Counted from the stretch's first letter, positions 15,701 to 25,300 are shown. The stretch: DNA of 28,782 bases from DAOUMU01 sp034409055 (GCA_034409055.1 DAOUMU010000416.1:1-28782), one strand, 5' to 3'. Notes: generated from the sequence alone by a model not told the origin. Numbers and translations are program-made.

Positions 15701-16320
15701 GCCTGGGCCATATTAATCCTGAGGCCCCCCGTGAATATGCCGAACTGAGTGAGCGTTACCAATTTTTGACCGGCCAGATGGTCGATTTGGAAGCGGCTGC
15801 GGCTGATTTGAAAGAGATCATTGCCAGGCTGGATGCGGCCATGGAGGAGGCTTTTACCGATACTTTTCAGAAAGTAGCCAAAGAATTTCAGCGTTATTTC
15901 AGAGCCCTCTTCGGTGGCGGCGAGGCTCAATTACTCCTGACTGACCCGAATAACCTGATCGAAACGGGCGTGGATATTGTCGCCCGGCCGCCCGGTAAAC
16001 GGCTACAAAGCCTGGCCCTGCTCTCCGGTGGCGAACGCTCGCTAACGGCTCAGGCGCTCATTTTTGCCTTGCTAAAAATCAGCCCCACCCCCTTTGTCAT
16101 CTTTGATGAAGTTGACGCGATGCTGGACGAGGCCAACGTAGGCCGCTTCCGTGATGCCCTGGTGGCTCTGGCCCGCGATATTCAATTTATTATTATCACC
16201 CACAATCGTAAAACCATTGAAGCGGCGAATACCATCTATGGCATCTCCATGGGCGACGACTCGGTCTCGCAAGCCTATTCCCTTAAGATTGACGAGTGGC
16301 TTGAAAAAGACGCTCCGTAA
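12712..16320 (+). CDS. smc: Chromosome segregation protein SMC
   Basis: A 1202-residue canonical bacterial SMC, the ATPase core of condensin that compacts and separates newly replicated chromosomes with ScpA and ScpB. The N-terminal head has Walker A GPNGSGKS at 31-38. A long Gln/Glu/Ala/Arg-rich coiled coil follows. The hinge runs from about 504 (GYYGGVRAVL) to about 660 (GGAVTGGRVK). A returning coiled coil leads to the C-terminal head with signature LSGGERS at 1104-1110 and Walker B PFVIFDE at 1127-1133. All catalytic motifs are intact. The start is ATG 12712 (MHLKALEVQGYKSF), which matches the conserved family N-terminus. It has its own promoter. scpA/scpB are not nearby. Nothing about it suggests a Wadjet- or other defence-type SMC. 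Confidence 0.97.
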   Translation: MHLKALEVQGYKSFANKVEFVFDEGITAVVGPNGSGKSNVADAIRWVLGEQSYSTLRGKKTEDMIFSGSDGRARLGMAAATLVLDNTDKWLPLDFSEVTIARRAYRSGENEYYLNGSRVRLRDVNEVLAKSGLGRQTYTVIGQGTIDRVLSLHVEERRKLFEEAAGITFHHQKRAETLTKLETTHANLLRLNDIVKEIEPRLKRLEKQAQRADEYARLTTHLDSVLRVWYGYRWGQSQRQLRQAKDRLRQSEITVENQRKELRELDGQIAQVRTEQTELRSRLGLWYAENNQLHAQAEAIQRELVVSEERARQYAAQREEILNELQPLEANLAGQRRRVVEIQTTLQAIDQEVRQAEESMQVAQQQLDAHQARRQDILAHQAAAEKQARRLEASLTERQTRLAQSAERRETLLAEGETYAAEIARLTEQQRELQEKQAQLTTELAAIDGELLALERQQTEQRDRLAQLNQAAEQLKGQMATLARQEDTLQARQELLGKLRADMAGYYGGVRAVLQSETNLSGIIGPVSQVIRVPPDLEVAIEAALGSRLQDVVVNTFADAEAAIAYLKQSRRGRATFLPLDTVRPGKAVVVPNISGVVGLASELIEVESHLRPIADLTLNRTVVVDDLPVARRTFEAMRGSFQIVTREGELMRSGGAVTGGRVKDKDHQEGTFLVREREWRELPAQIDQLTQNQQALSGRLADTHQETAAIKTTLQSLTDAHQQKNVRRQEVQAIADKINRSLEQIGNSIGWQKELQAKTEAELARLDQRQAETQAEMASLAQEKRTAEEAIQQLSREIEVLSAENLLFELTQARTTLTAVQERQKSQQAILENQQATWQQLSSQIESKQSRARSLAAERETLLKQQQELQARRQEFSGQLDQFAQKISETENRLAELEARQSQLEQTESNLRQRLQWLEAEYNRSSLDGARRQDELDNLQRQIQDDLGLVNLAMSDEQVGQPVLPIRPLVSDLPVVEELPPGVEEDVKRLKIQVRRLGHINPEAPREYAELSERYQFLTGQMVDLEAAAADLKEIIARLDAAMEEAFTDTFQKVAKEFQRYFRALFGGGEAQLLLTDPNNLIETGVDIVARPPGKRLQSLALLSGGERSLTAQALIFALLKISPTPFVIFDEVDAMLDEANVGRFRDALVALARDIQFIIITHNRKTIEAANTIYGISMGDDSVSQAYSLKIDEWLEKDAP

Positions 16321-16497
16321 ATACCTGCCCTCCCGCAGGTTGAGCCGTTTTTTGAGGCTAAAGGGGCCGAAGTGGCCTGGACGGTGGCCGTCGAAGGGAT
16401 GGTCAACACCAATCTGGCCGCAGCCACTTTGGCTGATAACTGTCTGGTCATTGGCCTCGGGTGGCAGGATGGCTTGCTGTGGCTGTGGCTGCCGTAG
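16321..16497 (+). pseudogene. Coding-like tract after smc, possibly frameshifted gene
   Basis: Directly after the smc TAA the same frame stays open for 58 codons to a TAG at 16495-16497. It reads like protein (VEPFFEAKGAEVAW, NTNLAAATLADNCLVIGLGW) with mostly G/C third positions. At the end there is a GCTGTGGCTGTGGCTG slippage-prone repeat. In another frame, coding-like sequence continues past it (AAVGAIVYDEEVHYDKFQA) to a TGA at about 16587, overlapping the next gene. This suggests a small gene broken by a frameshift in the repeat, or a sequencing error. An ATG at 16399 could start a 32-residue peptide but has no good ribosome site. I do not recognise a family. Confidence 0.3.
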
Positions 16498-16527
16498 GCG
16501 CAATCGTTTATGACGAAGAGGTTCATT

Positions 16528-17913
16528 ATGACAAATTCCAGGCGCGCTTTGGGCTATTGGGCCAACTTTCCTGTTACCTATCGGGTTGAACAAGTGGCCA
16601 CGATGATGCAGTGGATAGCGGTGGGGGAGAGTGGTATGGTCATCGGTGGCAGTGGGACCGGCAAGTCCAACCTGGCGGGCTTTCTCAGCAGCCGGCCCGA
16701 TGCCATCAAGCCTTATGTGACTGGTGGACCAGATTGCTACTGCTTCCTAAGCTTTGATATTAACAGCCTGCCAGCTTTGACGGTTCCCTTCTTTTATCGC
16801 GGTCTGTTCCAGGTCTTGCAGGATGCCTCGACCGGGTTTGCGCCAGATGTCCAGCAAGCCATGCAGCAATTGACTCAAGGCCGGGTGGATTGGACTGACG
16901 TTTTCGAGGTGTTGGTCATCTTACAAAAGGCTCATGGCATCATTATCCGCCAGGCAGAGAAAAAGGTTGTCTGGCTCCTGGATCGTTTTGACGAAGCCTG
17001 CCGGCACTTGGATGCTCAGACCTTGAACAGCTTGCGTAGCCTACGCGATCAGTTCAAGAGTGAATTGTGTTACATGGTTTTCACTCGCCATCCCCTGACC
17101 CGCCTGCGTGATCCAGACGAGATCAGCGAGTTCTACGACATTGTTGCTGCCAATACCTGCTGGGTGGGGCCGATGGTTGACCGGGACGCCCGCTGGATTA
17201 CCCGCCAGATGGCCGAACGCTTGGGCACGACCTTCGGTGAGCCGGAGGTGGTCCAACTGATCGAGGTCAGCGGTGGATTGCCAGCTTTTATGAAAGCGGC
17301 CTGTCTGGCCCTGGCCGAGGGTGCTCTGACCCCTGGACAATCAAGGCAAACCTGGACCAAACAACTCCTGGCCCGGCCGGAATTCCAGCGTAATTGCCAG
17401 GAAATATGGGACGGCTTGTCATCGGAGGAGCAGGCCACGCTATTGGCTCTCACTGCCGGAACCAGGGAAACAATGCTCAAGCCGCGCGTTGTGGCCTACC
17501 TGGAACAGGCCGGGCTGCTGGTACGGTCGACGCCAGAGGCAAAGCCGGACCTCTTTTCTCCTATCTTTAAAACTTTCGTCGTCCAGCAACGCGAGCAGGC
17601 GGCGAAACCCATCGAATTGCATCCCAAGACACGGGTGGTACTGCGCGGCGGCATTCCCTTAGACGTCGAACTAACCTCCAATGAAGACCGGTTACTCTCC
17701 TATTTCTTGGAGCATCCCGGCGAAATCTGTCGAAAAGATACCTTGATACGCACCGTCTGGCCGGATGAACAGATGGTCAAAGGCATCCGTGATGATCGCC
17801 TGGCCCAACTGGTTAAACGGCTGCGCGAGAAAATCGAACCGGAGCCAGCCCACCCTGTTTATATCCAGACGGTGCGTGGGCGAGGATATCGGTTTGTGCA
17901 GCCAGGGGAGTGA
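16528..17913 (+). CDS. STAND-like ATPase fused to an OmpR-type winged helix
   Basis: A 461-residue protein. The N-terminal part (about 25-330) is a P-loop ATPase of the STAND/AAA type, with Walker A GGSGTGKS near residue 40, Walker B VVWLLDRFDEA and, further on, EVSGGLPAFMKAA, the G-x-P element typical of STAND ATPases. The last 95 residues are a trans_reg_C winged helix: ELTSNEDRLLSYFLEHPGE, KDTLIRTVWP, then VYIQTVRGRGYRF, the DNA-recognition and wing segments of OmpR/PhoB-type regulators. There is no receiver domain. It is thus a predicted ATP-driven one-component transcription regulator. I choose ATG 16528, with AAGAGG six bases upstream, over an in-frame ATG at 16510 that has no ribosome site. 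It follows smc in the same direction with no evident separate promoter, and converges with the kinase operon across only 38 bp. Confidence 0.8.
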   Translation: MTNSRRALGYWANFPVTYRVEQVATMMQWIAVGESGMVIGGSGTGKSNLAGFLSSRPDAIKPYVTGGPDCYCFLSFDINSLPALTVPFFYRGLFQVLQDASTGFAPDVQQAMQQLTQGRVDWTDVFEVLVILQKAHGIIIRQAEKKVVWLLDRFDEACRHLDAQTLNSLRSLRDQFKSELCYMVFTRHPLTRLRDPDEISEFYDIVAANTCWVGPMVDRDARWITRQMAERLGTTFGEPEVVQLIEVSGGLPAFMKAACLALAEGALTPGQSRQTWTKQLLARPEFQRNCQEIWDGLSSEEQATLLALTAGTRETMLKPRVVAYLEQAGLLVRSTPEAKPDLFSPIFKTFVVQQREQAAKPIELHPKTRVVLRGGIPLDVELTSNEDRLLSYFLEHPGEICRKDTLIRTVWPDEQMVKGIRDDRLAQLVKRLREKIEPEPAHPVYIQTVRGRGYRFVQPGE

Positions 17914-17936
17914 AACGTGAAGCGTGAAACGTGATG
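17910..17936. repeat. 27-bp dispersed repeat, copy 2
   Basis: Exact reverse complement of 5845-5871. It begins inside the last codon of the STAND regulator (its first bases are part of GAGTGA) and fills most of the 38-bp gap between the two convergent genes. No terminator hairpin is visible in this gap. Confidence 0.7.
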
Positions 17937-17951
17937 AATTGGTATGTTCGT

Positions 17952-20900
17952 TTAGTCATCGTAGTAACTATGGGGTTGGCCTTGGTTAACTGGCCAGGTT
18001 TTACCCGGTTTCCAGGGGAACCATTTTTGCCCTTCGTGACTGCTGCTTAAAACGTAGCTACCTGTCGCTACCTGACCCCGTCCTGAGGCGTCATAAATGT
18101 AGGTTGTCCCATTGGCCGGATCGTCCCGATAGATGGTCACCAGCAATCGTCCATCCTGCGTCCAGCGTGGTAAATCGGCGGCCTGGTCAGGGGGTATATC
18201 CAGATAACGCAGCCAACCATTTACAGGGTGTACAATCCCCACCAGGCGACATGGGCTGCAATTTTGCTTGCGGTCGGCCACAAAGGCAATGTATTGGCCA
18301 TCGGGCGACCAGACGGCTCCCCCGACTGGTCGGATCGTTTCATCTTCCTCCAGCCAGGTATTGAGGTAAGAGCCATCGCTGGCCAGGGTATATAGCTTGG
18401 TTCCCTCGGTGGTGGCAATCTCAGCCCGGTTGGGTGAGAAGGAGGCACTGGTCGGAGACTTGCCGGCCAGGCTCCAGACGAAAGCTTGATACCCCTGTAC
18501 ATCACCCACGAACTCGCGGGGGTGGTCGGCTGCGGGGGTGGGGCTCCCTGGGGGCGTCGGTGAGAGGGTAGGGGTTGGCGGGATAGGCGTGTTGGTGGGG
18601 ATAGGGGTGGGTGTAGCCGTAGGGGTGGGCGTAAGTGTTTCGGTTGGGGTCGGCGTGAACGTCGGGGGGGGTGAGGCGATAGCCGTGGGCAAGGTAGCAA
18701 TTTTTTCTTGACCCTCAAGTCTGACAAATTGCGCCTCAACCCAACCGTATCCGCCGGGCCCCTCCGGATAGGCAATCTGCCACCAGTTGTCGCTGGGATC
18801 GCGACCGGTGACCTGAACCGCCACCCCCTTGTTAACGCTACCGATGAAAGGATAATTTGTCCCCGGCCCACCAAAAACATTCAGATCCCCCTCTAAAACC
18901 CCTCTCACTGCGCCTGGTATAGGAGGAGTGGGCGTCATAGTGGAAGATGGAGTTGGCGTCGCCGTTGGTGAAGGAGAGGGGGAAGGAGAGGACGTGGGCG
19001 TGGGTGTGGATGTGTCCACAACAGCGGCAACCGGCGTTGGTGTTGGGGTGGTAAAGCGGGGCCAGATCGCTATGAAGAAGATCACCAAGGCCACCGCTAT
19101 ACCGACCAGACTCAAGGTTGGCCAGAGATACGTGGCCGAGGGTTTGGCCGGTGTTGGCGCTTTTGCTACAAGGGGAGGATGCAACGGCCGGTCGATGAGG
19201 CTACTGGTCACCACTGCCCAGTTGGAAATTAGGCCTCCGGCGGCCGGATTCTCCAAGGTTGAAGGTAAAGCCCCCAGTAGCATCATCACCAACCCCAGGT
19301 AGTACTCGTTCCAATCGTCAGGGGTCAGCATGCACTGGCTGGCCAGGCGGCGAATTGTGCGAAGTAGATCGTAAGGCTTTTGCAGGTTCGGGTGAGGGGC
19401 GTGGGTGGGGGGCCTGGCTCTGTGTAACGTTTGGGCCATAGCCATGATTTCGTCTTCCAGCCTCACCCCGGCCTCGGTTACCAGGGGCGGCAGTAAGCGG
19501 GTCACGACTTGTGTCTCGAGCTGTAAGAAATCATACAAGTTGTGTCCCGGCCGGGTATCGGAAAAATTAATCAACCAGGCCAGGCCCGACTCTGGTTCAA
19601 CCAGAATGCTTTCCAGAGTCAGCCGACCATGGATAATTGACCGCATACCGGATACGGGACGATCCAGTAGCCGCTCGTATTGCTGCAGGGGGTTGGCGAA
19701 CTGAGATGTGTTGAGACTAATCGTTGATTGGCTCAAGTCAACCTCTGGCAAAGCCGTCTGAATTGCCTGAGTCAAAAGTTGGTGACGCGTAGCAATGATG
19801 GCGCCAACAAAATTGGGAGCCAAATCACCCGGCTGGTAACGTAACTCGTCAGGCGAGAGGCCAGTTAATTGAAGGCGCAAGCCCTCTGCTGCCCTGCCTG
19901 CCGGAGGATGTGCTTCCAGAATCATATCCTGTTGCTCTGCCTGGATGCTTTGGACGCGAAAACCCTGTATCTGCACTGACCGGCCGGCTTCCAAATTGTG
20001 GGCGTCTTGCGCCGTAACAGCCCCGGCTTTGAGCACCAAGGGCGCCGTTGCCGTGGCGGTGATTCGCTCTACCACCAGGTGTACCGGCAGAAGATGGTCA
20101 TATTCCCGCCGCAGAGGGAACGTGTCTGTTTCTCGATTCAACCACCAGGTGGGGGCCACTACCTGAAAGATATTACGTTCCAGCAGGTTGGTGATCTCCG
20201 GCCCGGTGTGAGACTGGTAATAGGTAACCAGGCTCACCGCCTGCCGTTCACCCACGTCGCCGGGGAAGGTGTAGCGTAGTAAAGCCAACTTTCGATTGGG
20301 TGAAAGGAGGGGGGCTCCCTGGATGTGGGCCGTCACCAGCGGCAAAATGTCGGCCACATATTCCTGGTAGGCTTGCCATTCACGGCTCAGTATCTCCGGC
20401 GAAGCCAGTTTAACCATAACCCGGGCCAGAGAACGCCCGCTGCGAACCGGTAGCGCTACCAGCAGCCGGACGTTGCTAGCCGGGCCGCTTAACTCGCTCT
20501 CAATGTAGAGCCGGTCGTACCCATTGAAGGCTTGCGCCAGCAAGTTGCGTTCGGTCGGTGAAAGGCTTATGCCACTGCTGATTTCTACGGGGGGCAGGGT
20601 GGTCGTGGTTGTTCTGGCCGGGGTTGCGGCGACCGGTGCTCCGGAGGCCGATTCTTCGCCCAGGCTGGTTACCAGGGCCTCGGCCATCTCTGCCGCGGTA
20701 GCAAAACGATCAGTTCGCTTGCCAGCCATCGCCTGTTGAATGACAGCCTGCAAGGGTCGTGGAACCAGGTCCTCTAACAGGTTGAAGTCAGGTGCTCGAG
20801 TGGGCAGCATTAATCCCCAGCCCGGTGTACTTTCCTCATCGGCGAAAGGGTTTTGCCCGGTAACCAGTTCAAACAGGATCACACCCAGGGCGAAGATGTC

Positions 20901-22358
20901 AGCCCGCCCGTCGACGGTCTTTCCCTCGAACTGCTCAGGGGCTATGTAGAGCAGTGTACCGAGCACAGCACCAGTTTGGGTCAGATGACGGCCGGTTTCC
21001 AGACGAGCAATACCAAAATCGGTCAATTTAATCCGGCCATCGGCGGCCAGGAGGATGTTGGCCGGTTTCACGTCTCGGTGGATGACCCCCTGTTGGTGGG
21101 CATGGTCTAATGCCTGGCAAACGGGTAACAATAACTTAACAGCCTCGGTCCAGGCCAGCCGCGAAGGAAGCAGATCGGCCAGTGTTTGCCCCTCGACGAG
21201 TTCCATCACAATGTAGGCTACGTCGCCTACCTCTCCCACGTCGTAAACAGTGACAATATGCGGGTGATTCAGCCGGCCGGCAATGCGAGCTTCTTGCTGA
21301 AAGCGAGCTCGCCAGCTTGGATCGACGATGGTGATAGTTTTGAGAGCCACCAGACGGTCAATGCGAGGATCATAGGCTTTGTGAACCGCGCCCATACCTC
21401 CCCGTCCAATCAGGGCCTGTAACTCATAGCGGCCGATGCGGGCGACGGGAGTTTGGTCGGTAGGGGTTTCGCTCTTTGAGGGTTCAGGCGGCGACGTTGG
21501 CTGAGCCACCACTGCCTGACTCGGTACGCCTTCCCCCGGCAAGGAATCGAGTACGGCAGCCAACGCCTGTCGCAACTCTGACAACGCACTGCGGAATGAT
21601 TTGTTGACAGCCAACCCACCGGCCAGAGCTTCGACCAGGCCGGCCAGCGATACCTCTGGTGTTTCCGGGTAACGTTGGGCCAGGCGATGACGCAAATCCC
21701 CCCGCCATTCGGCCAATGTTACGCCTTTGAAAGGGAAGAATTTCTGACCGCTGAAAACCTCAAACAAAACCGCGCTCAGGGCATAAACGTCTGTGGCCGC
21801 GTCAACCGGCTGATTGGCTTCCTGTTCTGGTGAGCGGTAAGCAGGTGTGCCAGGTTGAAATTGCCCGGTTAAGCGCGATCCTGGTAGATGAGCAATGCCA
21901 AAATCGGCGATTTTCACCTGGTCGTCTGCGCTCAGCAGAATGTTAGCCGGTTTGATGTCCCGATGGATAATCCCCAGTTCATGCACGGCGGCCAGGGCCT
22001 CGATCAGATCCAGTCCCCATTTCAAGCCCCGGGCTAGGGTTGGTTGATGGTTGGCCAGGTAATCTTTGAGGCTGCCGCCGGCCATAAATTCCATAACAAT
22101 ACAGAGATCGGTTTCTTCTTGATAGGCGTCGAACACGTTGACCACGTGGAGACCGCTCAACCGGCCGCCGATCTGACATTCTCGTATGGCCCGCTCCAGG
22201 CTCTGCTCGTCCAACTTGCTGGCATCGATCACCTTAATAGCTACCGGACGATGCAAGACCAGGTGCTGCCCCCGCCAGGTGACACCGAACGCCCCCTGGC
22301 CGAGCAGGTGCTCAAACTTATATCGTTGGTGATGAATCTGGCCGGGTTGAATAGCCAT
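17952..22358 (-). CDS. Giant transmembrane kinase with two Ser/Thr kinase domains
   Basis: 1468 residues. Kinase domain 1 (about 13-275) has GQGAFG, Lys42, HRD 132-134, Asn139 and DFG 152-154. Kinase domain 2 (about 310-570) has GRGGMG, Lys340, HRD 427-429 and DFG 447-449. Both look active. Residues about 600-1040 match the middle region of the upstream paralog and contain a phosphotransferase-like core, but its key residues are changed: HGR at 910-912 instead of HGD, Ser917 instead of Asn, and INF with Asn931 instead of Asp, so this module should be catalytically dead. One membrane helix (about 1079-1101) is followed by a Thr/Pro linker, an SH3b-like domain (about 1155-1218, ending GGYGWVEAQFV), a second Pro/Thr linker, and a TolB/WD-like propeller fragment (WSPDGQYIAF). 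The likely role is a sensor kinase that phosphorylates cytoplasmic Ser/Thr targets on outside cues. It starts 14 bp after the upstream gene, whose stop overlaps its AGAGGA ribosome site. Confidence 0.92.
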   Translation of the reverse strand: MAIQPGQIHHQRYKFEHLLGQGAFGVTWRGQHLVLHRPVAIKVIDASKLDEQSLERAIRECQIGGRLSGLHVVNVFDAYQEETDLCIVMEFMAGGSLKDYLANHQPTLARGLKWGLDLIEALAAVHELGIIHRDIKPANILLSADDQVKIADFGIAHLPGSRLTGQFQPGTPAYRSPEQEANQPVDAATDVYALSAVLFEVFSGQKFFPFKGVTLAEWRGDLRHRLAQRYPETPEVSLAGLVEALAGGLAVNKSFRSALSELRQALAAVLDSLPGEGVPSQAVVAQPTSPPEPSKSETPTDQTPVARIGRYELQALIGRGGMGAVHKAYDPRIDRLVALKTITIVDPSWRARFQQEARIAGRLNHPHIVTVYDVGEVGDVAYIVMELVEGQTLADLLPSRLAWTEAVKLLLPVCQALDHAHQQGVIHRDVKPANILLAADGRIKLTDFGIARLETGRHLTQTGAVLGTLLYIAPEQFEGKTVDGRADIFALGVILFELVTGQNPFADEESTPGWGLMLPTRAPDFNLLEDLVPRPLQAVIQQAMAGKRTDRFATAAEMAEALVTSLGEESASGAPVAATPARTTTTTLPPVEISSGISLSPTERNLLAQAFNGYDRLYIESELSGPASNVRLLVALPVRSGRSLARVMVKLASPEILSREWQAYQEYVADILPLVTAHIQGAPLLSPNRKLALLRYTFPGDVGERQAVSLVTYYQSHTGPEITNLLERNIFQVVAPTWWLNRETDTFPLRREYDHLLPVHLVVERITATATAPLVLKAGAVTAQDAHNLEAGRSVQIQGFRVQSIQAEQQDMILEAHPPAGRAAEGLRLQLTGLSPDELRYQPGDLAPNFVGAIIATRHQLLTQAIQTALPEVDLSQSTISLNTSQFANPLQQYERLLDRPVSGMRSIIHGRLTLESILVEPESGLAWLINFSDTRPGHNLYDFLQLETQVVTRLLPPLVTEAGVRLEDEIMAMAQTLHRARPPTHAPHPNLQKPYDLLRTIRRLASQCMLTPDDWNEYYLGLVMMLLGALPSTLENPAAGGLISNWAVVTSSLIDRPLHPPLVAKAPTPAKPSATYLWPTLSLVGIAVALVIFFIAIWPRFTTPTPTPVAAVVDTSTPTPTSSPSPSPSPTATPTPSSTMTPTPPIPGAVRGVLEGDLNVFGGPGTNYPFIGSVNKGVAVQVTGRDPSDNWWQIAYPEGPGGYGWVEAQFVRLEGQEKIATLPTAIASPPPTFTPTPTETLTPTPTATPTPIPTNTPIPPTPTLSPTPPGSPTPAADHPREFVGDVQGYQAFVWSLAGKSPTSASFSPNRAEIATTEGTKLYTLASDGSYLNTWLEEDETIRPVGGAVWSPDGQYIAFVADRKQNCSPCRLVGIVHPVNGWLRYLDIPPDQAADLPRWTQDGRLLVTIYRDDPANGTTYIYDASGRGQVATGSYVLSSSHEGQKWFPWKPGKTWPVNQGQPHSYYDD

Positions 22359-22372
22359 AGATCATCCGTCCT

Positions 22373-25300
22373 CTAATAACCAAACCGATACCATCCATTG
22401 CCATCTACTAATACCCAAACCTGCTGCTCGGCCGGATTTTCAAGCATCACCCCACCCTGGAAGAATTGCACCGCTCCCTTGGGGAAAACGTTGCCCGAAC
22501 CGAACTCAGTGTCGAGTGGCCGCCCAAGCTGATCCTTGACCCCCGCCTGGTGGCACCATATCAGGCCAAAGCCGGATTTTGGTCCCAGCGGCGGACCGGC
22601 CTCCGGGCACTCCGGTGGGTACTCCGGTTGACCAGCCTGCCACCGGTCTTCATACTTTATCCAGGTATCACCTTGAGTGGCTAGCGGGTCCGGGGTGTAG
22701 ATGACCCAGATCGGTTGAGGGTCTTGCAGTGATTCCCACCAGAACATAAAACCTCGCTCAAAAAACTGGCGGGCATAGTTACGGTCGGTAATCGCCGGGC
22801 CAGTCGGATAGCCCAGGGAGCCGTTGCCCTGGTCAAGGTTATTCCAGGGCTGCTCAAATACAGCCGTAGGCCGGAATCCGGTATCTACGTAACCGGTAGG
22901 CGTGGGCGTTGGCGATGGAGCAGGTGATGGAATTGTTTTAGAGAGCAATTTTACGGAGTCCAGATAGATGGTGCCGCTACCGGCCTGGGTTCGCTCAACA
23001 AAGAAGGCATAGTAACGGACCTGATCGAGGTCCATCTGGGTGTTACCAACCGGCGACCAATCGGCCCGACTAAAAAATTGGCCGGTCAGAGGAATTTCCA
23101 CCGAACGAGTCTCACCCAGTTGTAGAGGGAGACGAACTCGCCAAACCTCGTCCCCCTGGGACTGCACTTCACCCCACTGGAAAATCAAGTCCACAGTAGT
23201 TCCCCCGTTGCGTACCCAAAATTGTACCGCCTTGAAGTTCGACCAATCCTGGGTAGTAGGCAGATTTCTTTCTATGCCAACGTAATGATCAGGGGACGTA
23301 GCCTTGATGTCGTAGCTAAGGACCAGGACTTGTCCCTGCTCAGGGATATCGGTCAGCCTGGTTACGTCTATGACCAGCTCATTTTTCCCCCAGGCATCGT
23401 TCAGGGAATAGGTCTGGCGGAGGGCGGCGGTGTTGTAAGCTTCAAAATCTTCAAGCATTAGACTGAGGTCCGGGGTGGTCAGAGGTGTAGGAGTGACTTT
23501 AGTAGGTCCAGGTGTAGATGATACCCAGGTATTATTTTCAAACAGGACATAGTCAGCCTGGCCAAGCTTGAAAGCCAGGCCATGCTCAAACTCCTCGACC
23601 GGGCTATTTTCAGAGGCCATTTCTTCCGTGACCGGCAATCCCAGGCGATCCATTTCTGCCTCGCACCAGATCAGGCCAAAACTAAAGATCGGCCCCAGTT
23701 CCCCTGTTTGCCCGGCCTCCGGGCAAGAGGGCCAACGTGGACCTTCCGGGTCTACTTGACCGCGCCAGTTACCTTCCTCGTACAAAACGTAAATCTGGGC
23801 CGGGCTAGGATTTTTACGCCAAATCATCAAGCCCTGATCAAACCATTGGAAAGTAAAATCGGATTGCCAGCCCTCGACCGGACATCCCAGGCTGGGATAG
23901 TTGTCGGGCCAGGAGCGGTAGAAGGTTGGTGTGGGGCAAGCCGGTGGGGCTAAGATGGCAACTGTTGTGGGTGTTGAGGTAATGGTAAGCGGTGGAACTG
24001 GGACCAGGGGGGGCATGCAGGTTCCTGACAACTCTACGGATTGAGCCTCGATCCAACCGTATCCGCCTGGCCCACCCGGATGGGCAATCTGCCACCACTG
24101 GCTGTTAGCGTTACGTCCGGTGACCCGAATCGAGGTATTGGCGGACACGGAGCCAAATGCCGGATAGTCTACCCCTGGTCCACTGCGAACGTCGAGTGGG
24201 GCAACGGCAATTCCCTCGGCCACACATAGCGTCGGTGTCGGCGAAGGGGAGGGCAGCGGCGTGAGGGTGGGGGTGGCTGTCAGAGTGTAGGTGGGGGTGG
24301 GCTGTGTTGCCGCGTCGACAAGGGGTTCTGCTGGAGGTAGGGAGGTCGGCGTGTTTGGTGAAGATAAGGGTGGTTCCCAGAACCAGAATCCCAAACCAAC
24401 CAGAACCGCTAAAACCGCCAAAACTACTGCCCCGGCAACGATCTTTCGCCGGGAACTTGATGGGGTAGGGGACGGAGCCGGAACAGGTGGGGGCGTAAGC
24501 TGCAGCGAAGGTATGCTAATCAACCCGCGCACTGTGGCCGCTGCTGCCAGGGCCAGTTCCCGCGCCGAATTGTCCAACTCCTTGAACTTCAACGCCCCCA
24601 GCAGGGTAATGACCAACCCCAGATAATACTCATCCCAACTCTCGCGGCTGTACAGGCAAACCTTGACCATCCGGCGAATGGCCGCCAGGACGGCCAAAGG
24701 CTTTTGCAGTTCAACCGGCAGTTGCTGGGCAGAAGGTTCAGGCTCGTGGAGGACGTACATCATGCGTACAACAGCTTCCGGTCCTACCCCAGCCTGGGGC
24801 AGTAATTTGGTGATGACCTGGGCTTCCAGGCGTATAAAATCGTAAAGGTTGTGCCCCTCACGAGTGGTGGCAAAATCGATCAGCCAGGCCAAACCGGAGG
24901 CTGGGGTGACCAAAATATTTTCCAGGTTCAGGTCACCGTGGATGATAGATTTCATGACCGAGATGTGTTGATCCAGGAGAGACTCGTAATCGTAAAGGGG
25001 ATTAGGATAAAGCTGACTGCCAATAGTAATCTGCTTTTGATCGAGGGCCTGGTCGAATAAGACCGGCTCAGCCAACTGGCGCAACAGTTCGTGCCGGGTG
25101 GCCCTCACCACCCCGATAAGAGTGGGCACAACCTGGCCGAGTTCGTATTTCATCTGGCCGGGACTCAGGCCGGTCACCCGCACCCGGATTGGGTTGGTGC
25201 GACTACCGGAAGGCGGCAACGCCTCAAGGGTGACCTCAGCCTGGTCCGTCCGAATCTCTGTCAGGATGAAGCCCTGGATTTGCACCAACTGGCCTGTTCC

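Noticed and set aside
12712..16320. smc as part of a defence system such as Wadjet, given the TIR cassette nearby
   Set aside because: All features are those of the housekeeping chromosomal SMC (length, hinge, head motifs), and no JetA/B/D-like partners are present.
16072..16593. 173-codon minus-strand frame over the smc end
   Set aside because: Overlaps the conserved smc Walker B region antisense and has no recognisable domain.
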